Positions 1-6,398 of a stretch of 11,333 nucleotides of DNA are shown piece by piece (the first letter of the stretch is position 1; the number at the start of each line of letters is the position of its first letter). The stretch comes from Hydrogenothermaceae bacterium (GTDB lineage: Bacteria > Aquificota > Aquificia > Aquificales > Hydrogenothermaceae). The notes under the pieces were generated by a model, which was not told the origin of the DNA, ran no database searches, and saw only the letters and a list, made by a program, of their open reading frames with translations. A program made the position numbers and the translations under genes. The stretch lies in assembly GCA_026984355.1 (NCBI GenBank), contig JALSSG010000151.1, positions 1-11,333 on the forward strand, read 5' to 3'.

Positions 1-3000
1 GCCACCTCATCACCACTATCAAGGTCTATACCTTCTACTCCTTTTGCTTTTGCTCCTGTTACTCTTACCTGATTTCTTTCAAAAATAAGTAAATCTCCTT
101 TTTTTGTATAAATAGCAAGGTATGAAGGGTGGTCATCTGAAAATGCTGATACTACTTCATTTCCTTCCTCTAAAGGAATGATACTCATTCCCTGAGATTT
201 ATAGAAAATATCTTCATGTGTCATTCTCTTTATAATTCCATCCTTTGTAAGTATAAAGACTCTATCTTCATTCCCTTCTTCTTTATATGTTGTACCAACT
301 ATATACTCTCCTTCTTCTATATCTATCTTCCCTTCACCTTTTGGCAAATCAGCTGCAAGACTCCAGTAAGATTTACCTTTATTTGTTATAAATGCTATTG
401 GATTAGAACTTTTAACCTCCTGTATAGATAGTAGTGCCTCTCCCGGTAAAATAGTATTTTGTACTGTCTGTAAAACTTTATTTAATGCTTCCTGTACTGT
501 TTCCCCTTCAGTTTTATCTATTTTATTATTTATTATTCTTCCACTGTTTAATACAGCTATTACATAGTCTTCTTCAAATGTAAGGCCTGCTTCTTCTTTT
601 TCCAATATAACAGTCTTTCTCTCATCCCCATATTTTAAAAGCATTTCATCAAGCTCCTCTTTAAAAACTCTTATCTTTTCATCTTCAGATGATAGTATTC
701 TCTGGTATTCATCAATTTTTTCTTTTAACTCTTTTGCTTCTTCTTTTAGTTTCCCTCCTTCAAGGGCTGTAAATCTTGAAAGTCTCATATCAAGAATAGC
801 TGTTGCTTGAACTTCTGAAAGCTGAAACTCCTGTGTAAGTATCTGTTTTGCTTCATTTGTGTCTTTAGAACCTCTTACTACTTCAATAACTCTATCAGCA
901 TTTTCAAGAGCTTTTAACAGTCCTTCAACTATATGTAATCTTTTTTCTGCCTTATCAAGCTCATAAAGGGTTCTTCTTGTTATAACTTCTATCCTGTGTT
1001 TTATAAACTCCCATAAAATACCTTTTAAATCTAAAACTTTAGGTTGTTTATTTACAAGAACTGTAAGATTTATCGGTATACTTTTTTGTAAAGATGTACT
1101 TCTATAAAGTTTTTTTAAAACTTTTTCTGGGTCTGCTTCTCTTTTTAGTTCTATAACAATTCTTATTCCTGTTCTATCTGATTCATCTCTTAAGTCTGAT
1201 ATACCTTTTTCTTTGCCTGTTCTTACAAGTTCTGCTATTCTTTTTATCAGGTCTACCTTGTTTACCTGATATGGTATTTCATATATTACTATTCTATGCC
1301 TATTTCCTGGAAGTTTTTCTATTCTCGCTTTTCCTTTTACTGTAATAGAACCTTTCGCATTCTGGTATATTTTTATTATTTCTTCTTTTGGCGTTATTAA
1401 AATACCACCAGTAGGAAAATCAGGTCCTTTTATAAACTGGCAGAGCTCTTCTACTGTAGCATTTGGAAAATCTGCAAGATATTTTAAAGCTTCTGCTACT
1501 TCTGTAAAGTTATGAGGTGGTATATTTGTTGAAAGTCCTACCGCTATACCTGCGGCTCCATTACATATAAGATTTGGAAACTTAGCTGGTAAAACTTCTG
1601 GCTCTTCTAAAGAACCATCAAAGTTTGGCATCATATCAACTGTATTTTTATCAAGGTCAGTAAGCATTTCCATTGCAAGCTTTGTTAAACGAGCTTCTGT
1701 ATTGTGGTTTATAATCCCATTAGCAACAAATGAATGACACTGGCTGTTTACTCTTATGGAGTAAACTACTTTTTCTCCTGTATTTTCCACAGATTTTACT
1801 TTTGCAAAGTAATATCTGTTATTTAAAAGCTCTTTGTAAAATTCTATATCTTGTTTATCTAGTAATTTTTCTAAAGTATCCCAATATTTTTCTACTTGGC
1901 TATACCTGTCTATGCTATGTTCTTCTAACCACTTATTAAATTCTTTATTTTTATATTTACTTTTTATATATTCCAAAATAAATGGAATAAAGTCTGCTTC
2001 ATTATTTACAATTTCTTTTTGGTTTAGTTTATTTATTAAATTTTCTAACCTCTTTTGTTTTACTGATAAAAATCCTATTTTTTCTTTAAATAGTTTAAAG
2101 TCAGATATAATAAGGTTATAATTTTGTTTGTCTTTACGAATTTTTGATACAATCTCAAAATTTAAAAGTAAAACTTGAAGTTGCTTTAAAAGTTTTTTAC
2201 TCTTAGATGGGTAGGAAACAATAATCTCATTTTTGCTTTTATAAACAAAACCTCCCACCTCAAACAAAGCTTTTAAAAAGGCTTTTTGTATTTTTTTAGA
2301 AGACCTTAAAACTGTATAAGGAATTTCTTCTTGTGTAGAATTTTCCATAAAATCCTTTTGCTGAACGTCTTCAATTATCTCTTGATTTTTAATTTGATAA
2401 GTCGTTAGTGGTTTTTCTATTTTCAAGTTTCTTTCATATGTATAATCACTTGCATAATTAATAGAAACTAAAGTTTTTTCAAATGTTTGTACAAACTCTA
2501 TATAACTATTTTCCGACAATAATGAACCTAGTAAGATAGCTTCCTTTTCAGTTATTAAATCTTCTGATGTATCTATATCATTTTTTCTACTAATCACTAA
2601 ATAGTCTCCAACTTTAACTTTATCTAAAGTTTTCCAGATATAAATCGGTCTTCCATTTTCTCCTTTTTCCAAAACTAAAACAGGATGATTTAAACTACCT
2701 TCTATTTCAAAACCTTCTACCGTTTCCACTTTTAAAGTTTTATGTTTTCCACTATTAAAGAACATGTCTGCAGTGTTTATTTTTCTGTTTAGGGATTGAA
2801 CTTTTATATCAATAGGATTATCTGAATTTTCTTTAGAGTCTGGAACAATATCTTTTATTTTTATTAATCCTTTATCTGTGATTACAAGAGTATCACCAAC
2901 AACACAGTATCTCATTGCTGCTGGTGGGTCTCCATCGATAGAACCAAAATTTCCCTGTCCCTGTACAAGAGGATACCTTAATGTAAAATCCTGTGCCATT

Positions 3001-3260
3001 CTAACAAGAGCATCATAAACAGCAGCATCTCCATGGGGGTGATATTTTGCTATAACGTTTCCTACAGTTCTTGCTGATTTTTTAAATGGTTTATTAGGAT
3101 ACATATTTTCTTCATACATAGCATATAAAATTCTTCTCTGGACAGGTTTTAAACCATCTCTAACATCTGGAATAGCCCGTCCTACAATAACAGACATTGC
3201 ATAATCTAAATAAGAAGATTTAACTTCTTCTTCTATAGGTTGTTTGATAATTTCTGACAT
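1..3260 (-). CDS. gyrA: DNA gyrase/topoisomerase type IIA subunit A, intein-containing precursor (3' end off the window)
   Basis: Type IIA topoisomerase DNA-cleavage subunit; it works with GyrB. The frame is open from ATG 3258-3260 to the left edge (1086 codons). An AGAGGTG ribosome site lies at 3266-3272, 5 bases before ATG. Residues 1-118 are the N-terminal cleavage domain: DYAMSVIVGRAIPDVRDGLK, the quinolone-region HPHGDAAVYDALVRMAQ, and GDPPAAMRY ending in the active-site Tyr118. An intein follows (residues 119-520). The C-extein resumes with TEARLTKLAMEML, then GAAGIAVGLSTNIPPHN, the tower and coiled-coil regions, and the start of the C-terminal beta-pinwheel (from about residue 896), ending in AKGVEGIDL..GDEV. 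Without the intein, 684 residues are visible; family members run to about 750-850. The first pinwheel blade (DYVIAVLNSGRIINNK...) has no Q-R-R-G-G-x-G GyrA-box, so the enzyme may act like topoisomerase IV. ParC is the alternative name; the cleavage domain reads as GyrA. Confidence 0.95.
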   Translation of the reverse strand, partial: MSEIIKQPIEEEVKSSYLDYAMSVIVGRAIPDVRDGLKPVQRRILYAMYEENMYPNKPFKKSARTVGNVIAKYHPHGDAAVYDALVRMAQDFTLRYPLVQGQGNFGSIDGDPPAAMRYCVVGDTLVITDKGLIKIKDIVPDSKENSDNPIDIKVQSLNRKINTADMFFNSGKHKTLKVETVEGFEIEGSLNHPVLVLEKGENGRPIYIWKTLDKVKVGDYLVISRKNDIDTSEDLITEKEAILLGSLLSENSYIEFVQTFEKTLVSINYASDYTYERNLKIEKPLTTYQIKNQEIIEDVQQKDFMENSTQEEIPYTVLRSSKKIQKAFLKALFEVGGFVYKSKNEIIVSYPSKSKKLLKQLQVLLLNFEIVSKIRKDKQNYNLIISDFKLFKEKIGFLSVKQKRLENLINKLNQKEIVNNEADFIPFILEYIKSKYKNKEFNKWLEEHSIDRYSQVEKYWDTLEKLLDKQDIEFYKELLNNRYYFAKVKSVENTGEKVVYSIRVNSQCHSFVANGIINHNTEARLTKLAMEMLTDLDKNTVDMMPNFDGSLEEPEVLPAKFPNLICNGAAGIAVGLSTNIPPHNFTEVAEALKYLADFPNATVEELCQFIKGPDFPTGGILITPKEEIIKIYQNAKGSITVKGKARIEKLPGNRHRIVIYEIPYQVNKVDLIKRIAELVRTGKEKGISDLRDESDRTGIRIVIELKREADPEKVLKKLYRSTSLQKSIPINLTVLVNKQPKVLDLKGILWEFIKHRIEVITRRTLYELDKAEKRLHIVEGLLKALENADRVIEVVRGSKDTNEAKQILTQEFQLSEVQATAILDMRLSRFTALEGGKLKEEAKELKEKIDEYQRILSSEDEKIRVFKEELDEMLLKYGDERKTVILEKEEAGLTFEEDYVIAVLNSGRIINNKIDKTEGETVQEALNKVLQTVQNTILPGEALLSIQEVKSSNPIAFITNKGKSYWSLAADLPKGEGKIDIEEGEYIVGTTYKEEGNEDRVFILTKDGIIKRMTHEDIFYKSQGMSIIPLEEGNEVVSAFSDDHPSYLAIYTKKGDLLIFERNQVRVTGAKAKGVEGIDLDSGDEV
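1701..2906 (-). mobile_element. GyrA intein (402 aa) with degenerate LAGLIDADG homing endonuclease domain
   Basis: A protein-splicing element translated in frame within GyrA (precursor residues 119-520), inserted between Tyr118 and the following Thr. This is the same site as the mycobacterial GyrA inteins. Block A is CVVGDTLVITDKG with nucleophile Cys1. Block B is GSLNHPVLV with His74. Block F is VYSIRVNSQCHSFVANG with His391. Block G is IINHN with His401 and Asn402, and the +1 extein residue is Thr. All residues needed for splicing are therefore present. Between the blocks lies a LAGLIDADG-type domain. Motif 1, AILLGSLLSEN (residues 123-133), keeps an acid only as Glu132. Motif 2, AFLKALFEVGG (209-219), has Gly218 where the catalytic Asp is expected. 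Three 60-base lines sampled inside the intein have 20-23% G+C (a fourth 27%), against 35-38% in two lines of flanking gyrA. This suggests separate origin or relaxed selection. The endonuclease is probably dead while splicing is probably active. Confidence 0.95.
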
Positions 3261-3310
3261 TGAAACACCTCTTTGAAAGATTTTTTAAATATTTTGATGT
3301 TGAAAATATA

Positions 3311-3339
3311 ATTTTAACACATTACCAAAGTAGGCTAAA
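3311..3339 (-). promoter_or_regulatory. Putative gyrA promoter (extended -10)
   Basis: On the minus strand, TGTTAAAAT (3311-3319) is an extended -10 with TAAAAT matching 5 of 6 consensus bases. TTTAGC (3334-3339) is a poor -35 at 17-base spacing. Transcription would start near 3305, giving a leader of about 45 bases that carries the AGAGGTG ribosome site. It lies in the 108-base gap between the HhH gene and gyrA, so gyrA may have its own promoter besides read-through from nurA. No GC-rich hairpin terminator was seen in this gap. Confidence 0.4.
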
Positions 3340-3368
3340 TATAGTTCTTTAAAGCTTTTTTTCCAGTT

Positions 3369-3674
3369 TTATTTTTCTACTTTTAGAAAATATTTGAATT
3401 TTTCAAAAAAACGTATTTCTTTTAGCTGACTAATATCATTTATATGATGATTTTTTCTATAACTTATAATAGCCTGTACATTTTTCTCGCCTATGTATGG
3501 TACTGACAAAAGCTCATCTTTTGTTGCAGAATTTATATCTATCTGTAAATCTGTTTTTTTAAAAACTGGTTTTTTTAGATTTTTGTAAATCTCAGTAAAA
3601 AATAAAGGAATACACAATAAAGCAAGTATAAAAATCTTTTGCTTTTGAAGCAATTCCCAGTTTATATTACTCAA
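3369..3674 (-). CDS. Membrane-anchored helix-hairpin-helix (ComEA-like) DNA-binding protein, TTG start
   Basis: A 101-residue protein. A short N-terminus is followed by one hydrophobic segment (about residues 13-28, IFILALLCIPLFF), a basic linker, and a ComEA-type helix-hairpin-helix region: INSATKDELLSVPYIGEKNV, then QAIISYRKN, then a weaker second copy around LKEIRFFEKF. Proteins of this kind bind double-stranded DNA non-specifically; ComEA does so on the outer face of the membrane during DNA uptake. The frame contains no ATG. The start chosen is TTG at 3674-3672, which overlaps the end of nurA by 8 bases and is preceded by a purine-rich GAGGAAGAG stretch. A second TTG about six codons in is also possible. 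The overlap implies translational coupling to nurA. No other competence genes are visible, so a role in DNA uptake is only one option. Confidence 0.75.
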   Translation of the reverse strand: MSNINWELLQKQKIFILALLCIPLFFTEIYKNLKKPVFKKTDLQIDINSATKDELLSVPYIGEKNVQAIISYRKNHHINDISQLKEIRFFEKFKYFLKVEK

Positions 3675-4836
3675 CTACTTCTCTTCCTCTTTTTTCTGTA
3701 TTTAGACCTAATATAGCTTCTATAAGTTCCATATCTTTATTTTTTATTCTTACATCTGAATCTGCTTTTTTTAGAATAAATGGATATCCTCCTGCAGACA
3801 ATGAAAATAAAATATCATTTACACTTTGTTGAGTAATTGTTTCTCTATTTGGGTTTTCATACACTTCTACAAGGGAAATTACAGAATAAGGAGAGTACTT
3901 TGAATAAAAGTATTTTATCTGAACGTCCTTTAGCTCTACAGCTTTTTGTGTCTGTAGCTTTTCAAAAACTTCTGAGAATTCCCACTCTTTTGTTTTACTT
4001 TTACTTTCCATATCTACATATCTACTTTCAGAAAACCCAGGATTTTTGATAAATTTATAAAAAACCATAATATCAGGTATAGAACTGTTAAAAATTTCTG
4101 TATCTTTAGATGTTTTGGCTACACCTACAATTATAGGGTTCCAATCTAACCTGTAAAATAGATAATGCAAAAGCAAAAAGTACTCAAAGTAAGCTAGCTT
4201 TGCTAAAGCAGCTTCAAATACATCCCTTTTAGAGGCTGTTTCTTGCCCAAACTTTTGAATTAGTTTTGTAAATAGCTTTTCCTTTATTTTGGTAGAATGA
4301 GACGTAATATCATATTTAAAAAGATTTTCTTCAATGTCTGGTATAAGTTCACCAGATAATCTGGCTAATTCTCCTCCAAAGTCTTTATTTACAAACCATT
4401 TAGTTTTTGGTGGCGGTAAAATAAATCTTCCACTTAAAGTACCATCTAAAAGAACAACTTCAGGTTTTTCTTTTATGGTTATCTTAAGTAAAGACTTCAT
4501 TTCTACTAAAAACATAAGAAGTCTAAAATAACTTTCTGCAAACTCTTGATTTTTTATAAGTGAAATCCCTATATCTCCTACAAACTCTTCTCCAACCATA
4601 ATGTTGTTATCAAAACATAACCCATAACCTGCAACAGAGTATAGATAAAAACCTAAGTATGCCTTTCTATTAAAAGAACCATCAGATGCAGATACTTTAT
4701 ACACACTTTCTTTTGGAAAATAATCAGTCCATTTTTTAAAAACATCTTCTTCATTTATTTCATTAGTGATATGGGTTTGAATAAGCTCTAACTCTCTTTT
4801 TAATATATAAGTTTTTTCTAAAAGTTCAGGTCGCAT
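3667..4836 (-). CDS. nurA: NurA-family DNA end-resection nuclease
   Basis: A 389-residue NurA-domain protein. NurA is a manganese-dependent 5'-3' nuclease that works with the HerA hexameric translocase in end resection, mainly in archaea and some thermophilic bacteria. Motif I appears as VSASDGSFNRKAY (Asp52) and the second acidic motif as VVLLDGTLSGRF (Asp131). A later VGVAKTSKDTEIF (after residue 235) matches the conserved beta-strand-lysine motif, and the C-terminal AGGYPFILKKADSDVRI block carries the conserved Tyr. In that last block many NurA proteins have His where this one seems to have Asp; I am unsure of this from memory. The length is typical. The start at ATG 4834-4836 has only a weak ribosome site but follows a good TATAAT box. 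herA is not in the window. The next gene overlaps its 3' end by 8 bases, suggesting a DNA-metabolism operon. Confidence 0.85.
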   Translation of the reverse strand: MRPELLEKTYILKRELELIQTHITNEINEEDVFKKWTDYFPKESVYKVSASDGSFNRKAYLGFYLYSVAGYGLCFDNNIMVGEEFVGDIGISLIKNQEFAESYFRLLMFLVEMKSLLKITIKEKPEVVLLDGTLSGRFILPPPKTKWFVNKDFGGELARLSGELIPDIEENLFKYDITSHSTKIKEKLFTKLIQKFGQETASKRDVFEAALAKLAYFEYFLLLHYLFYRLDWNPIIVGVAKTSKDTEIFNSSIPDIMVFYKFIKNPGFSESRYVDMESKSKTKEWEFSEVFEKLQTQKAVELKDVQIKYFYSKYSPYSVISLVEVYENPNRETITQQSVNDILFSLSAGGYPFILKKADSDVRIKNKDMELIEAILGLNTEKRGREVVE

Positions 4837-4873
4837 AATAACTAAACCTAATTTTTACAATCTTTGTTAAGAG

Positions 4874-4900
4874 ATTATATAACAAACAAAATTTAGACAA
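4874..4900 (-). promoter_or_regulatory. Putative nurA promoter
   Basis: On the minus strand a perfect TATAAT (4874-4879) is preceded by TTGTCT (4895-4900, 4 of 6 matches) at a short 15-base spacing. The predicted transcription start near 4868 leaves a leader of about 32 bases to the nurA ATG. The -35 element overlaps the possible -35 of the divergent plus-strand gene. Confidence 0.5.
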
Positions 4901-4929
4901 AAGATGAGACTATCACCTTAATATAAGGT
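4894..4929 (+). promoter_or_regulatory. Possible promoter with overlapping dyad for the exported-protein gene
   Basis: This is part of the 179-base divergent spacer 4837-5015. TAGACA (4894-4899) matches a -35 at 5 of 6 bases. Candidate -10 sequences CTTAAT (4917-4922, 17-base spacing) or TAATAT (4919-4924) fall inside a perfect inverted repeat ACCTTA-ATA-TAAGGT (4915-4929). A dyad over the -10 would suit a repressor site, but its stem is only 6 bp and no regulator is known. The rest of the spacer, to the GGAGGT ribosome site at 5004-5009, is AT-rich with no recognisable structure. Confidence 0.3.
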
Positions 4930-5015
4930 ATTCAAAAATCTATAAAAAATTAAAGAGAATTTAAAAATTTACGAATAAATAAATGAATTAAAAATCCCTT
5001 GATGGAGGTAAAAAA

Positions 5016-5552
5016 ATGAAAAAGTTAGCCTTAGCTTTAGGTTTAGCAACATTTTGTGTATCATCTTCCTTTGCTCTTGAGATTCCATGGTTTTTATCAA
5101 ACTATGATAGAGAACCATTAGTGATGGAAGACGAACCTCTACCAGAGGAAGGTGAGGTTTACGGTGTATTGAAAGGTGCTGGGTTTTTTGGAAAAGCTAA
5201 AGTAGCAATGGGTTTACCATGTACTGTAGAGGAACACGCATCTTTAATAATCCGCTATAGAGCAACTGCATTTATACTTAGAAATCTTACAGATGCAAGC
5301 TGTTATTTAAGTTATGAAGATGGAAAGCCAGTATACATTGTAAGTGGTTGTGGAGAAGGTGTCTTTTTTGGAAGAAGATTTGCAGAACCTGGTACAGCAT
5401 GCTGGATGTTTAAAGACGGTGGTAGAAAAAATGATTATGGTGAATTTACAGTATGGGATAATAATGGAGAAGTTGGAGCTGAAGAAGCAAGCACATTTAG
5501 ATTAGGTGAGCTAAAATTTGTAGAAGAAGATATGGAACAGATGTATTATTAG
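5016..5552 (+). CDS. Small exported four-cysteine protein, function unknown
   Basis: I do not recognise this family. The 178-residue product starts with a clear Sec signal peptide (KK, hydrophobic core LALALGLATFCV, likely cleavage after SSSFA at residue 20). The mature chain is acidic (an EDEPLPEEGE stretch near residues 38-47) and contains four cysteines at 69, 96, 112 and 129, suggesting two disulfides in an exported globular domain. Glycine and aromatic residues are frequent (GAGFFGKAK, GVFFGRRF, ACWMFKDGGRK). No transmembrane segment follows the signal and there is no lipobox, so a periplasmic or secreted location is likely. The start is firm: GGAGGT at 5004-5009 lies 6 bases before ATG. 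It stands alone, with divergent nurA upstream and a hairpin terminator 5 bases after its stop, so it is probably monocistronic and well expressed. Confidence 0.85.
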   Translation: MKKLALALGLATFCVSSSFALEIPWFLSNYDREPLVMEDEPLPEEGEVYGVLKGAGFFGKAKVAMGLPCTVEEHASLIIRYRATAFILRNLTDASCYLSYEDGKPVYIVSGCGEGVFFGRRFAEPGTACWMFKDGGRKNDYGEFTVWDNNGEVGAEEASTFRLGELKFVEEDMEQMYY

Positions 5553-5556
5553 TTTT

Positions 5557-5578
5557 ATGCCCCACATGGGGCATTTTT
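5557..5578 (+). terminator. Rho-independent terminator after the exported-protein gene
   Basis: ATGCCCC (5557-5563), loop ACAT, and GGGGCAT (5568-5574) form a perfect 7-bp GC-rich stem followed by a run of five T (5574-5578). The T-run exists only for plus-strand transcription. On the minus strand the same stem follows the MalG-like stop codon but is followed by AAAACT, so it would be a weak terminator there. The two genes converge on it. Confidence 0.8.
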
Positions 5579-6398
5579 ATCCCTTTATAGAACCTGAGGT
5601 TAATCCTTCTATAATCCATTTCTGGAATAAAGCAATAAGCAAAATAACAGGAAGAGTTGTTATTACAACAGCTGCATTTATCTCTCCCCATGGAATTTCG
5701 TAAATAGAAACTCCGCTTAACATTGATATAGCTACAGGTACTGTATACATTTTTTCATCAGGCATTATAGTAAGGGCTATAAGAAATTCATTCCAGCAGA
5801 AAATAAAGACCAGTATAGCTACTACAGATATAGTTGGTTTAGATAAAGGAACTAACAGTCTAAATAAAACAGATATTTTTGAAAACCCATCTATATAGCC
5901 TGCATAGTCTATCTCTTTAGGGATTTTGGAAAATCCAGCATATATCATCCATACTGCAAAAGGAAAATTTAAAAATGTGTATGAAAGTATCAAGCCTATA
6001 TAGTTATTAATAAGACCAAAAACCTTTAAAAGCATAAACAAAGGTACCACAAACAAAACAGGTGGAATAATAGCTATAACAAGTAAAATTTTTTGTACAT
6101 GCATAGCTTTTTTAAAACTCACATATCTTAACTTAAAAGCAAATAAAAAAGACAAAATCAAAGTAAAAACAGTAGAAAAAAAGGAAACTACAAAACTATT
6201 AAATATATACTTAGAAAAATCTCTTTTTATAAAAACATTACTAAAATTTTCAAAACTTATATAAGAAGGAAAATACTTAATTGGAAGTGAAAAAACCTCT
6301 TCAGGTGGTTTTAAAGCTGTAATAACAGTCCACACAAATGGAAACAGTGAATAGATAATAATCAAAACAAGTAAAGTGTAAGAAATAAACTTTTTCAT
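5577..6398 (-). CDS. Carbohydrate ABC transporter permease, MalG-like (CUT1 type)
   Basis: A 273-residue inner-membrane permease with six predicted membrane helices, at about residues 5-27, 68-90, 103-127, 132-156, 188-210 and 242-262. The EAA loop that contacts the ATPase is visible as EIDYAGYIDGFSKI followed by LLVPLSKP (162-188). The C-terminus GLTSGSIKG resembles the MalG/UgpE ending. The segment FCWNEFLIAL (200-209) is also typical of MalG-type subunits. Its ATG overlaps the stop of the upstream fusion gene as ATGA, so the two are translationally coupled and should form the heterodimeric channel. The substrate cannot be told; sugars, polyols or glycerol phosphates are usual for the family. 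The stop codon sits directly beside the convergent terminator hairpin. Confidence 0.9.
   Translation of the reverse strand: MKKFISYTLLVLIIIYSLFPFVWTVITALKPPEEVFSLPIKYFPSYISFENFSNVFIKRDFSKYIFNSFVVSFFSTVFTLILSFLFAFKLRYVSFKKAMHVQKILLVIAIIPPVLFVVPLFMLLKVFGLINNYIGLILSYTFLNFPFAVWMIYAGFSKIPKEIDYAGYIDGFSKISVLFRLLVPLSKPTISVVAILVFIFCWNEFLIALTIMPDEKMYTVPVAISMLSGVSIYEIPWGEINAAVVITTLPVILLIALFQKWIIEGLTSGSIKG

Noticed and set aside
216..431. Plus-strand open frame of 71 codons
   Set aside because: It is antisense to the well-conserved GyrA C-terminal domain and shows no coding signals.
1730..2121. Two overlapping plus-strand open frames (1730-1939 and 1912-2121) rich in Leu/Phe/Ile
   Set aside because: They are antisense to the intein reading frame, have no ribosome sites, and their hydrophobic look is what AT-rich lysine/asparagine codons give when read backwards.
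1701..2906. Group I or II intron as an explanation for the insert in gyrA
   Set aside because: The insert is open in the gyrA frame throughout, with intein splice motifs at both ends, so it acts at protein level.
3261..3368. Terminator between the HhH gene and gyrA (AAAGCTTT and CTTTAAAG dyads near 3340-3360)
   Set aside because: The dyads are short and AT-rich with no GC stem, so read-through into gyrA remains plausible.
3837..4531. Plus-strand open frames at 3837-4049 and 4334-4531
   Set aside because: Both lie antisense to nurA, which carries clear family motifs; neither has a ribosome site.
5497..5691. Minus-strand open frame spanning the convergent terminator
   Set aside because: It is out of frame with both flanking genes and crosses the terminator hairpin.
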